64,000 nt of DNA, taken from the NCBI GenBank assembly GCA_022495005.1, contig JAGYXB010002034.1, positions 248,001 through 312,000 on the forward strand, given 5' to 3'. The position numbers and the translations under genes were made by a program. The notes beneath the pieces are model-generated. The model made no database searches, was not told where the DNA came from, and saw only the letters and a program-made list of their open reading frames with translations. Source of the DNA: Rhyacophila brunnea. Lineage: Eukaryota; Arthropoda; Insecta; Trichoptera; Rhyacophilidae. This document shows positions 1 to 10,350 of the stretch, in pieces. Each line of letters opens with the position of its first letter. The stretch's first letter is position 1.

Positions 1-223
1 TTATAATTTTTGATTAGGGGTTACGGCCGACTCTTACAAAGCCGAAATATCAAAAACTGAAGGCAGGCAACACTGTGCGACGGATAACAAATGTTTTACA
101 CAAAGTTATGTTATCGTACATAAGTATATTATGCTATACTTATGTAGTTATATTTATGTGTTACTTAGTAGATATTTTTGATCGGATTAACCCAGTGAGT
201 GCTAAACCCAGTGGTGTACCTAC

Positions 224-1100
224 CAGTGGCGAAGACTCCATACCGATTATTTAAAACCTACCTAAAAATATTTTTTAATTGCATGTTAACATAATATTTA
301 TATAATCACTCGATTATTTCATATTCTATAAAAAATAATTTAATTTGCCAACGATAGATTTCGTATTATGTAGGAATGTATTATACAGATTACAAACAAA
401 GATTTTTAAAAAATCTACCACAGCGCGCCATCTGTCTTGACGTAAATAAAGGTTGGATTATGTGTGAAGGAATTGCGTTAAAGTTCTCACCACCACCCAT
501 CATATATGCACAGCCGTGAAAGAAGTGATTTTAAGTGCTCATTCCGTCCCGAGACGGAGCCGCATGGGACTGATGCTGCAACCATGAACCGTAGTGCTTA
601 AAGAATAAAGTTAAGAAAGAAAATATGTGATGTTTTTCGTTTGGACTTAGTCAGTCTATCCAATTGTATGAAATATATTAGGCTCCAATCGCAGAGCCTA
701 AAACCTTCGCGCAGAATATTGCTATCATGACTGCAGTTTATCCAAAATAGTTAATAATAATTCGATAATTAAAAAAAATATATTTCTATGGCGTTTAATC
801 GCATATTAATAAATAGATATAGATTGTTTTTAAAAATTAAAAAAAAATTTATCTATTGATTTGTGATGTGTATAAATATTTTGAAAATACGAAATTTAAA
901 CTCATCGCCCAATTTTATGTCGTCAGCGAGTTTTTGAAGTTTCATTGAATTAGTGTGTCGTCACTAGTATATATACATATTCATTAATAGTAATATCATA
1001 TTATCTTCTTATTTCTCGTAAGTACCTATACCTGACAGGTGTGCTCTTTTTCTCATATCTCCACAGCCTACTTCTTTCCAAAAGTCACAGTTCGCCACTG
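224..1100. mobile_element. hAT-like non-autonomous element, family B copy 1
   Basis: The stretch opens with CAGTGGCGAAGACTCCATAC and closes with TTCGCCACTG, matching the ends and the whole interior of a second copy at 17025-17819. It contains no transposase. The flanking octamers GTACCTAC and GTATATAT are only partly alike, so the target duplication has decayed here; copy 2 has a perfect one. A separate piece of about 155 bp sits inside at 468-623 and is absent from copy 2. Assignment to hAT rests on the CAGTG ends and on the 8-bp duplication of copy 2. Confidence 0.8.
468..623 (+). repeat. Insertion with polyA-like tail, probable retroposed sequence
   Basis: This segment interrupts family B copy 1 and is missing from copy 2 (17025-17819). 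It ends in an AATAAA-containing, A-rich tail (about 602-623) and is bounded by TATGTGTGA at 459 and TATGTGATG at 624, an imperfect short duplication. This is the structure of an L1- or RTE-mobilised transcript. The relatively GC-rich body (about 540-600) is not recognised. It could be a SINE or the 3' end of a processed mRNA. Confidence 0.5.
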
Positions 1101-1239
1101 GTATATATTTGGTTTTAGATGACCTTTCAAGAATACGGAAGCCAGATGTCTTTAATAAAAGGCAGGACGTTGAGACAATCTTGAGACATCTATAGCACCT
1201 TGCATTACTAGAACAATATATTAAAACGCATTCAAAGGC

Positions 1240-1268
1240 GTAGTCTACTCTACGGTAGAGTAGACTAC
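1240..1268. repeat. Perfect 14-bp palindrome with 1-bp spacer
   Basis: GTAGTCTACTCTAC is followed after one G by its exact reverse complement. It lies in the short gap between the family B element and the hAT element at 1309. No function is assigned. Confidence 0.8.
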
Positions 1269-1308
1269 AGTGGTGTAGAACCACAAGTACGTAGGTAAGT
1301 ACCTAGAT

Positions 1309-1718
1309 CATGGCCCCCACAAAGGGGGGGCTGACAGGGCTTTAGCCTGGGGGCCCGAGCTCAAGAAAGGCCCGGCGTGGCGAGTCGACCGGAAAAGTGA
1401 TATAAACACACATCACAAATTCTCTCTAATTGTTAAAAAAAAGTCGCCTGCGGCGCTATTTTTCTTCAATTATGTTATTATTTCAAATTTTGTGGTTGTG
1501 CAAAACAAATTTTAATTGTGTGCCGATATTCGCCAACTCCATTATTCAAATGGATGTATTAAAATATGCAAAAAAAAACACTAAATATACACATTAATTT
1601 TACCGCGAACACCATTTGGAAAACGCTATTGTGTCACACTGCCTTTATCTTTAGCGATAGGTAGGGGGCCCGCCAAAGATTCTAGACTGGGAGCCCGCTT
1701 CAGGATGTGGGGGCCATG
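1309..1718. mobile_element. hAT-like MITE, CATGGCCCCCACA family copy 1
   Basis: The element is 410 bp long with inverted ends CATGGCCCCCACA and TGTGGGGGCCATG. It is flanked by a perfect 8-bp duplication, ACCTAGAT (1301-1308 and 1719-1726). Related copies are at 25432-25823, also with a perfect 8-bp duplication, and at the right edge of the window (63946 on). The interior is non-coding, with G/C-rich ends and an AT-rich middle. The 8-bp duplication and CA start are the basis for calling it hAT-like. Confidence 0.9.
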
Positions 1719-1726
1719 ACCTAGAT

Positions 1727-2449
1727 ACTTAATGTAAAATGACATCCAGTATCGTATTTTCTTCGATTGTCGAAAGAAAAGTTCATTTCCTATAGGTACA
1801 CTGGGATAATGATAGTGAGTTAAAAAATCTTTATGTTGCCATGCTCAACATAAAATTGGTTATGATCATAAAAGTTTTTTTTTATCCGTGAATCAAGATC
1901 CCGTTTTGATTGATTGCACATTTTGAGGCTAGAGGCATCGGGTTTGATTCCCAGGTGAGCTATTTTAATCGATATCGGTCGACAATAAAACATGATTACT
2001 TTTTTTTTCATTCTGGCAATATTTTACGTCCGAATATTGATTGAAAATGATTCGTCTTTTCGAAATGTTTTATTACATCAGGATTGGATTCTTTAAAAAG
2101 GAACTCACCTGCCTTAGGAATTCGATTATTTTTATTATCTTTCCGTAGGCCTACCAGTCCTACCACGTGGATTTGCAATTCCGGAATTAAAAATGTTAGA
2201 ATCCCTGGATTTTGGAATTGGTTTTTTTAATAATTTCAACAAAATTACATGTTTTTAAAGTGTAATTTTAAGAAAGCGGTTAAATTGAGAATATTAAAAA
2301 TATTTAAATATCTGTAGAATACTCTACCACTAATCTCTGGATCTGAAAAAAATGTGCACGGTTATAGGTAATTAGCTACTTATAAAACTAGTGATTTTTT
2401 AGTTTTCTAGTTAATTAAACATTAGTGTTCTCGATATTTCTATACGGAG
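1727..2449. other. Unassigned AT-rich stretch
   Basis: No gene, inverted repeat or repeat shared with the rest of the window was recognised. The minus-strand reading frame at 1820-2011 has no family resemblance. Confidence 0.4.
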
Positions 2450-2885
2450 TCGAGTCATGGACCCTGAGGCAAGAGAACGGAAGGCAATTGATGCCTTTGA
2501 GATGTGGTGTTGGCGCCGAATGCTTCGCATTTCTTAGACAGAGCACAAGGCGAACCAGTCAATCATCCAGAGACTGAAGATAAAGGAACGGCTCTCGACG
2601 ATATGTCTGAGAAGAATTCTGCAGTTTTTTGGACATATTGCCAAGCGCGGACCGGACAACTTGGAGAGACTGGTAGTTTTGGGTAGCCTCCAGGGAAGGC
2701 AAAGCAGAGGAAGAGCATCTGCGCGATGGAGCGACCAAGTGAAAGAGCTGACTGGGGGCACCATCCATTCTGCCCTGAGAGAAGCGGAAGATCGAGAAGG
2801 GTGGAAAGTCTTGGTCGCTCAAAGGATGGCGAAATTTAAATGTGGTCACGATACTCAGCCATGAGTGCGTGACCAAGAAGAAGTT
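2450..2885 (+). pseudogene. Non-LTR retrotransposon C-terminal fragment (endonuclease-RT type)
   Basis: Read across frames, this is the tail of an insect endonuclease/reverse transcriptase polyprotein: a W-T-L-R start, then a D-A-F-E-M-W-C-W-R-R-M-L-R-I-S-W block, a F-G-H-I-A-K-R box, and a last part (2661-2864) open in one frame ending in G-H-D-T-Q-P before the stop. Frameshifts near 2470-2530 and 2680 break it. The endonuclease and catalytic reverse transcriptase domains are missing, as expected of a 5'-truncated insertion. The exact clade is not certain. Confidence 0.8.
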
Positions 2886-3177
2886 AATTAAAAACTAAAA
2901 TAAAGATAAGTATAATTAGGTTTGTACCTATTTACAAAACCATCATCAAAAAAGCCTCAAAATAAAAATATAAAAAATGACATCTGAGAAACTGGACATA
3001 TTTGAAAGGACCTTTGCTGTAGATACCTATACGAAGTTAGCACGTGATACAACCATGAACTTTGATTTCCCCGTCACATAGCTACGTAAAAGTAGGACGA
3101 CCCTATTGAACATGCCATGTCCCAAGGTTGGAAGATACCTATGATATAGATACATAGATAGATGATGATGATTTTTT

Positions 3178-3657
3178 TTAAGACTACAATTTACAGATGG
3201 TGTTGGTTAGTTTTTGTTTACACCAAACCACAATAGTTTTAGTATAATTTGGGCGATACGACAAAATTGTGCATATTTTTTTACTCATACTTCTTTGTTT
3301 TCGTTGGATTAATAATATATATTACACATATCGTTAGGTCATTTTTGTTTAAATTCATTTAAAATTAAAAAAAAAAATATTCTATCTATAGAATATCCAA
3401 AGTTATGTATGATTTAATTGCATAATTATTTATATTTTATAGATAAACGAGTAGTTTTTAACTATCATCTATTACCTATGGCTTGGTTTCGCAGGGTTTA
3501 ATTGAATTCTAAAAATTAACCTAGACCATCTGTAAATAATTGTAGTCTTATTTCAATGAAAACAAATATGTACTTACGACTGACAAAGTTTAGTGTACAC
3601 TATTTAGGATTTAGCCTATGGCGGATCTTAACAGCCTACCCCCACCCTTTGCCACTG
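3178..3657. mobile_element. Family A hAT-like element, copy A1 (5' truncated)
   Basis: The right terminal repeat (GGCGGATCTTAACAGCC to TTTGCCACTG) and the internal palindromic core with ATATTTTATAGATA match the full copies at 4539-5119 and 29640-30216. The first roughly 80 bp of the left end are missing; the copy begins within the left terminal repeat. No coding capacity. Confidence 0.8.
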
Positions 3658-3924
3658 TATATTGTATACATATATCCTAAGTACCTATTATGTCGGGATC
3701 AGAAGCCGATTTTTTTGGCCAAAATATCACTTTTTTCCTAATACCAGGATTGAAAAATACTAATCCGTTGTACAGCAAAAGAGTGAAATGATTGTGTACC
3801 TACCTAATCTAAACTCAAACGCGGAATACGAATACAGCGACACACGGCTTTAAAGGCGGACATTCTGCCACTATTGTATCGTGGATGAAGACGTAAACAG
3901 GTATCTAAATTAAATACTAGGTAT

Positions 3925-4132
3925 GTAAAATACTATAAACGGCAGAAAACTGAAGTATTTGGAATACGTTATGCATGATTAAAAGGACATTCTCTCGCAA
4001 TTAAGGAAAAAACTCCAGGAAAAACAAATCCTAGCAGAAGAATGTCTTCGCTAAAGTTTTGTTTCGTTGCTTGACGTTGCTTTGATGGTTGCCAACATTC
4101 GTAGAGGAGATGACGAAGGAGATATCAATACT
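3925..4132 (+). pseudogene. Highly decayed LINE tail
   Basis: Across frames the DNA still reads N-G-R-K-L-K-Y-L-E-Y-V-M-H and later A-L-M-V-A-N-I-R-R-G-D, the same boxes as the better preserved tail at 57485-57841 (R-K-L-Q-Y-L-S-H-I-M and A-L-M-V-A-D-L-R). Stops and indels separate them. This is a relic of the same or a close retrotransposon family. Confidence 0.6.
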
Positions 4133-4538
4133 AACCGGTGATCATCATAAAAGGTCTTGTAATGTAGGTACCTCGACAATATACGAGTGGGTACCTACAT
4201 ACATAATCAAAACTTTTACTTTCAAACATTAACATTTTTTTTAAATCGAACCAAAGGCCTTTGCCACAAAAACCGATACCACTAATCCATTGTCGCGGTC
4301 ACGCCACGGCAAAACTAATTTGAAAATCGAGTTTAGTTTGGTTGCATGTTTCAGTTATTGACAGATACTAAAACGAGAAAAAAATGTGGAAAATTCCTTC
4401 ACGTTCCTCCAAAACACACGTCATATGAATGCTCGAACATTTTATACGTTTGCATACAAATTCTGCTGCGCAAGGGAATGATCACATAAGTGAAAGTTTA
4501 TTATAATCTTTCAGGGTATTCTAAGGTTCTATGTATAT

Positions 4539-5119
4539 CAGTGGCGAAGGGTGGAGGTAGGCTGTTAAGATCCGCCATAAATAGTGCACATTAAACTTTT
4601 TCAGACATACATATTTGTTTTCATTGAAATAAGACTACAATTTACAGAAAGTGTTTGTTAGTTATTAAAATTCAATTAAACCCTGAGAAACCAAGCCATA
4701 ATAGATAATAGTCAAAAAATACATGTCTATCTATAAAATATCTAAAATTATGCAATTAAAATCATACATAACTTTGAATATTTTATAGATAGAATAATAT
4801 TTTTTATTTATTGTAGTTGGGTTTAGGCAGGGCTTAATGAAATAAAATGAACAAACAATATGTGTAATATGTATTTTTAATCCAACGAAAACAAATAACT
4901 ATGAATGAAAAAGTGTGCACAATATTGTCGTATCGCCCAAATTAGACCAAAACTATTATGGTTTCGTTTAGGCAGGGCTTAATTGATTTTTAAAAACTAA
5001 CTAACACCATCTGTAAATTGTAGTCTTAGTTCAATAAAAACAAATATATATGACCAACAAAGTTTTGTGTGCACTATTTATAGCGAATCTTAACAGCCTA
5101 CCTCCACCCTTTGCCACTG
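4539..5119. mobile_element. Family A hAT-like element, copy A2, full length
   Basis: The ends are CAGTGGCGAAGGGTGGAGGT and its inverse ...CTTTGCCACTG. The 8-bp duplication ATGTATAT is perfect (4531-4538 and 5120-5127). The terminal inverted repeats run about 150-170 bp. Inside are a second palindrome around TATCTATAAAATATC and a diverged internal copy of the terminal repeat (about 4860-4940). There is no open frame of note. The family recurs at 3178, 5512, 20684, 29640, 42015, 43452, 47937 and 52927. Confidence 0.92.
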
Positions 5120-5248
5120 ATGTATATTAGGTAATTTTCCATTTCGTGACGTGAATCAAGAACAAAAATGAAGCCACATATTGCATATATTTTCCCATAT
5201 AATAAATAAATAAAATTCCTAACAAACGATAATAAAATATGTAGTAGG

Positions 5249-5510
5249 TCATCATCATCATCAGCTTGAATCTATCCACTGCTGGATGAAGGCCTCTTCA
5301 AGTTGCTTCCACTTCTCTCGGTCCTGTGCATTGCGTTGCCACGTACTTTCGCAGAACTTTATCATTTCATCGATCCAACGGCCTCTAGGTCTACCTTGTG
5401 GACGTTTTGTACTTCTTGGATACCACTGGATGACTAGATTTGTCCAACGATTGTCTCTTCTTCGAGCTATGTGTCCAGCCCATCTCCTTCTCACTAAAAT
5501 TAGCAAATGA
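5249..5510 (-). pseudogene. RTE-like LINE 3' end fragment, minus strand
   Basis: The minus strand is open for about 80 codons (5261-5506) reading R-R-W-A-G-H-I-A-R-R, then W-Y-P-R-S-T-K-R-P-Q-G-R-P and ending F-I-Q-Q-W-I-D-S-S, with a (CAT)n tail at the left edge, which is the 3' end of the element. It matches the plus-strand tail at 31720-32230 and the short fragment at 31184-31295. Only the last part of ORF2 is present. Confidence 0.85.
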
Positions 5511-5511
5511 A

Positions 5512-5676
5512 TTGGTGGCTTGGATTAGGCAGGATTTTATTGAATTTTAAAAACTAACAAACACTATCTACACGTTGTTGTCTTAGTTCAAAGAAAACAA
5601 ATACGTTTGACTGACAATGTTTAGTGTGCATTATTTATGTCAAATCTTAAAAGCCTACTTCCACCTTTCGCCACTT
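5512..5676. mobile_element. Family A fragment A3 (right end)
   Basis: GGATTAGGCAGG followed by the right terminal repeat, ending CCTTTCGCCACTT, matches the right quarter of full family A copies. It directly abuts the LINE tail at 5510. Confidence 0.75.
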
Positions 5677-5881
5677 CTGTAGGTACTAAAATTGATTCAA
5701 ATATTTCGTGAAATTAAATTAGGTAACATACCTTTTTGATTTCATAGTTCCAAAACATTGACTTTGATAGTTTTTCGTTTATATAACAATATTTATTATC
5801 TCTACGTACATGCGTGAGTCAGGTAGATATGGATATAAACAGCCTATGATACATTATTAGGTAGGTATTTGCGAGCGTCTG

Positions 5882-5938
5882 CGATCGGGATTCGAACCCG
5901 AGACCTTTGATTGATTGCCCGCTGCCCCACTGGACAGG
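5882..5938 (-). repeat. tRNA-like box A/box B segment, probable SINE head
   Basis: On the minus strand GGTTCGAATCCC is a good box B and CAGTGGGGCAGCGGG resembles a box A. No cloverleaf with plausible stems and anticodon was found, so this is more likely a tRNA-derived SINE remnant than a tRNA gene. Confidence 0.45.
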
Positions 5939-6378
5939 AAAATTATCGACCCGAGGATGGATCACGTCACATCAAACGCGATAAAAAATTCTTTGAATAA
6001 AACTTATAGTCCATTCTTAAGCAGGAGTTGAACATCTTGAAAACCATTTTATCGCGATGCAATTTTTCATAGAAACTCTCAAAAGAGAAAGTACCAAATA
6101 TACTGGGTCTTTTTCCGGATAACATTTTCTGTGACATCCCTATAAAAATCACTGATGAAATTTACAGTATGAAATAATGTATATTATTTTTATATGGAAG
6201 AAAGAAATAATCGAGCTGCATAATCTTGACAATGTTTTATGAACAATTAGTGAAGTGTTCCCAGAGTTATGTTTTGCCCCACTTTCACACATTTAGGCTC
6301 CATATCTATAGAAAAGGTTTACCAATTTGGTAAAGTGGCTACCGACTCTATATCTTTCTGCATACAAGAATGGCACAT

Positions 6379-6548
6379 AGGGTGCAGGCACACGGCATTG
6401 CAGTCGACGCAGGTCTTGTTTGATTCCAATTGCATCCGATTAGAATCACGAACTGGATAAAATAAATCCAATTGGTGATGGTAAAATAAGAACCTGCGTC
6501 GACACACGTCTACTCATGTCCAGTGCAATGCCGTGTGTCTGCAGCCTT
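6379..6548. mobile_element. 170-bp MITE with imperfect inverted ends
   Basis: The left arm carries GTGCAGGCACACGGCATTGC and GTCGACGCAGGT; the right arm carries the inverse ACCTGCGTCGAC and GCAATGCCGTGTGTCTGCAG. The pairing explains two short opposing reading frames here, which are not genes. A second GCAGGTAAGG-type motif just to the right leaves the exact end uncertain, and no target duplication was identified. Confidence 0.7.
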
Positions 6549-6578
6549 ACCTGCGTCAAGTTGAAGCTTGGTTTAGTT

Positions 6579-7500
6579 CAATGGTTTCCAAAATTTATGG
6601 TATAGTACCATAAAATTGCAATTGCAATTGGACTGAGTCTGCTTTGGAATATCACTCTCCAAGTCGCCGGAGTGAAATCATTTACTCTAATTAAATTTAT
6701 CATTAACCAACCATTTCCTCATCTGCACATTTACACTTAATATTTTTTGTGGATCTCAATTTAAATAATATGTATTTTCTTAATGAAATACATCATTTTG
6801 AAGTGTGGTTTTCTAACATTGCATGGAATGGAAGTTGTGCACAATACATAATATTATGCAGCTTAGTTTAAAAGTTACAATAATAAGAGTGTCTTAAAAT
6901 TTTGTATTAACAGTTAAAATCTGCAATCGAAAAGACAATCTGCCGTGTTTGGATCAGTCAGAAGGAAATTTCTTTGGGGAAATAAAACCAGTTGTCAGAT
7001 TGTATTTTTATATTCATGTTACTGTTATTCTGATTATTTCACAATGCGTGCTCCCCTTTAAATAAATAATTTTGGCACCTCCCCCCTTATTTCACAAAAT
7101 AATAAAAATGTATTACCTAACACAAAAATGAAAAAAACGTAATTGACAGAATAATAACATGGTTTTACTTTACTTGTATATTAATAATTATATTCATTCT
7201 TAATTTAATTAATTTTTAATGCGATAGATATCCTTGTTTATTAGCACAACGTTTATCAACTGTAGCTAATTCAAAAAATCCAATTCGCAAAAATATTATG
7301 TTACAAAAGGCAGCATTGCATTGCTTTGCTTGGCTAAGTATTAGATTATTCAATTAGATTCAATTAAAATTGAATTAGGGTTTCACTCTGATTTTTTTTC
7401 CTTTTCAATAGTAGTCCATCCAAATTCATCATCTTGATCGTGCCGCCTTTTGCATTGGTCTGCGGCTCCCCAGGGAGGCGTCACAGTTTGTAAATCGCTG
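6579..7500. mobile_element. hAT-type non-autonomous element, 922 bp
   Basis: A perfect 8-bp duplication, GTTTAGTT, lies at 6571-6578 and 7501-7508. The ends are CAATGGTTTCCAAA and TTTGTAAATCGCTG, an imperfect inverted pair of the CAGNGNTTNNCAAA type known from many hAT elements. The interior has a CTCCCCTTTAAATAAATAAT segment but no transposase frame. Single copy in this window. Confidence 0.88.
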
Positions 7501-7508
7501 GTTTAGTT

Positions 7509-8270
7509 AATAAAATTTATATGGAGACCACAGGAGGCTTCATATTATTAAGACAAAAGGGTAAAACTAATACGTTATTAGTAGTTATTTCACTCGTTTT
7601 AATCGCTGAATTGTTATTATTTACCTTCTAACTTCAATATTAAATGGTTGTATGTTTATGTTTTCTATAGAAATGTTTTCTATCTCTGCATTTTTTTACA
7701 GCACATATATCATAAACCCGTTTCGCGAATTGTATAAAAACGAATTTTGATTATACGAATTTGATTCTTTGAAACGAAACTAATAATTTAGATATCTGTT
7801 TTTTTAATTTTATATAAAACTAAATAGGTACCTACCTACATATTTATATGTATAATGTGCACTATGATTTATAATCTATAGTAGATAGGTACCTAATGAT
7901 ATTTACAAAAAACTGATAATATTGATCGATTTAAATAAGTCTAAAGCGCAGGAAAGTCGGTGGTGATGATTGATGAGGTGAGTGAAAGCCTACCCGGCCT
8001 CTCTAATACACACTAGGTATAATAAGCACTAAGCTATACTAAGTTATACTAAACATAACATGATGGGTCTCTTGTCTCCAATGATTTTAGTTTGTTAACC
8101 ATAAACACATTGGATCATGTGTCTCATTTGAACACATTTTGAAAAACAACTTCTATTTTTCCAGGTACGGGAAAACACCTCACCTCCACCTCCACCTCAG
8201 AAATAGGTGCTCTACAAGTAAGCCAGACGTAAAAAGAAAACGTCTGTGTTATTTTTTTATATACCTACCT
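7509..8270. other. Unassigned AT-rich stretch
   Basis: No gene or repeat shared within the window was recognised; a few TAGGTACCTAC-type motifs are present (about 7826 and 7886). Confidence 0.4.
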
Positions 8271-8498
8271 ACGAGCGGCTAACACGTCGGCTTATAATAT
8301 AGTGGGCCCCAGGTTCGAATCCTGGTTCTGGTAAATACACATACCTATTGTTTTTCAACGTGTGTTTGAAGTTAGAGAATGGACCTAATAGATTGAAGAA
8401 GTGGCTAACATCAATATCTTGCAAAAACAAAAAAAAGTGTTAATCATCCACTTTGTGGAGGCATATGATCTTATTAGGATCGGACATGGTCGAAAAAA
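8271..8498 (+). mobile_element. tRNA-derived SINE (family S2), near complete
   Basis: A tRNA-like head with box B GGTTCGAATCC (8312-8322) is followed by a body shared with four other places: TGTTTTTCAA, GGACCTAATAG, AAGTGGCTAACATC, then GTGGAGGC.TATGAT and TTAGGATCGGACATGGTCG with an A-rich tail. Copies are at 30934-31455, 37180-37378, 44600-44798 and, as a 3' end only, 49283-49390. Internal polymerase III promoter boxes are the only regulatory signal. Confidence 0.85.
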
Positions 8499-8547
8499 TA
8501 TATATCTATATAGGTACCTACCTACTTATGGAAATAATAAAGGCAAA

Positions 8548-8652
8548 AATTTGTTTGAAAAACAATATGTGTAGGTATACTTGCCAGACCCAGTATTCGA
8601 ACCTGGTACCCACAACGCTATAGGCTGATGCTTAAGCCGCGCAGCCACCGTG
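8548..8652 (-). mobile_element. SINE S2 head, minus strand
   Basis: The reverse complement reads a tRNA-like segment with GGCTGCGCGGCTTAAGC (box A region) and GGTTCGAATAC (box B), then CTGGGTCTGGCAA and the start of the SINE body CACATATTGTTTTTCAAA. The rest of the body is missing. It lies 50 bp from the plus-strand S2 copy, in head-away orientation. Confidence 0.75.
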
Positions 8653-8847
8653 GGTGCAATATGGCATGTTTTAAATACAGGACAGCGTAGCGCCGGCAAC
8701 ATAAATGTACCTACGATAATATACAATTACAGGTTGCAGCGACTCTTACATAAGCATCCCACCAGTGGTTGTAACTACAGATAACTGTAGCCAGTACCTA
8801 CACAAAACTTAAATAATAATAACAAAATTACTAATATTAGGTACTTA

Positions 8848-9156
8848 CACAGAACAGATAATAAATAGAATACCAATAGGCTATTATTCAATACGCCGCA
8901 TGGTGAAGCAGGCTTTTGAATGTGTGAGTGTCCTAAGAAAATGAAGCACGCATTATGCACGTGCAATAGTGTGTGTAATACACCAACATTAAATGAGCGT
9001 AAATGCATAAACTGAGAGCAGTTTTTAGTATTCGACGTTAAACGTATTCTAGACACGTGTGTAAGTTTAACCCGGATTCATCCTTACTCGAGTCGGTTAC
9101 ATGGTATCGCCTTACCCGTTGTGTATTTCAGTTCCCATTATTTCTGAGTTCCCTCC
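8848..9156 (+). mobile_element. Family C element, copy C1
   Basis: The copy starts CACAGAACAGATAATAAATA and ends TTTCTGAGTTCCCTC. It is very similar over its length to the minus-strand copy at 23378-23682, which has an 8-bp duplication. A related branch is at 16538-16822, 39620-41708 and 62312-62653. Non-coding. Confidence 0.8.
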
Positions 9157-10080
9157 AGATATTTTTGAAATGGACATCGCAACTTTTTTTTCACGAAAAA
9201 AATATACGAAAATCGTTGATCAGAAAGTGTGGTTATAATAGTCGGTAATATAGCTATTGATCAATCATCGATAGGTAGGCAAATACGTTCTTTAATAATT
9301 ATTTTCTTTTGCTATTTTTCTACAGGCATCATCAACACCCAATTTGGGAGTACCTAGGTACTCTAATTGATATTTATACCTAGGTAACTTCTATATTTTT
9401 TATTCAATTCTCAGGAAACTTGGAAAAGTGGAAACATAGATTTATTATAATATAATTATTTTACCTATTTTGTCTCAGTAGGTATTTGCTTCATTTTGTT
9501 TTGTATTTTTTGAAAGTCTTAGTTTTCCAAAATCATAAATCATCATTCGTACCTAACAAAATGGCGTCGGCCGCTTCGAAGTGGGCGTCGATCCAAAAAT
9601 ACAATAGGTACTGTCTGTTTCATACAATTTGTCTCCGGCCACGGCGGTAGATGCTTACACCCAATCATAACTTTTTTGTAGGCTATTCCATATTAATATA
9701 AGACGTAAGTTATTTTTCTCATCTTTGTTGGTAGACTGTCAATAGCACCTTCATTTGAAAATACTCATGCTTAAATCTCAACTGAATCAAAAATATCCCA
9801 ATATAGTCATTATGTACCTACCTACTGTCCAACAAGAAGATTTAGGTACAAGCCAGAAGGCGCTATCGTCGACTAAAACTAAAAAGAGGAGCTTGTTAGT
9901 TTATAATAGAAGTGCGTTTAAAAATGGGAAAAGCTAGTTCAAAGTTTTAACACGTAGCCAAGAAGATGTTTTTCGACAGTAACATAATACTTACATACCT
10001 ATTTGAATACCAAAAGATCTCCATGGAATATAAAATGAGTCGTTGTTGGCTTACCTTACCTACCAGGTGTGGTACCTATA
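9157..10080. other. Mostly unassigned; contains a part shared with 19799-19952
   Basis: GAGGAGCTTGTTAGTTTATA (from about 9892) occurs in inverse orientation near 19880, and AGCCAAGAAGAT with TTTTTCG follows in both places, so 9824-9983 is probably a damaged copy of that short element. The remainder shows nothing recognisable. Confidence 0.45.
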
Positions 10081-10350
10081 GGTAATAGAGTACGGATCTC
10101 GAGTGTAAAGATATAATGAGATAAACTTAAACACATGTTAAAATTTATGTTATTTTCAATAGTTAGGTACCTACATACCGTCACATCATACAGTTTGTCA
10201 AGTAAACGATACGCACATTCAATATTTGAGGACAGTCAGCGCTCATTATGTTCCTTGATTGTTATGGCATAAATGCTTTAAACTTTAAAGTAATAAAGCG
10301 AACCGTGCTTTAATTTAAAGTCTTTGTCCGTGGCAACTGGTTTTCACATA
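10081..10350 (+). repeat. Dispersed repeat, family H copy 1
   Basis: This shares ACACATGTTAAAA, TTTCAATAGTTA, TTTGAGGACAGTC and a final CATGGCGAC/GTGGCAAC...TTTCACAT segment with 48367-48632. The interior start (GGATCTCGAGTGT) resembles the end of family C, suggesting a related non-autonomous family. No boundaries or target duplication could be set. Confidence 0.65.

Noticed and set aside
6269..6507. Opposed 62-63-codon frames
   Set aside because: They are produced by the inverted arms of the 170-bp MITE.
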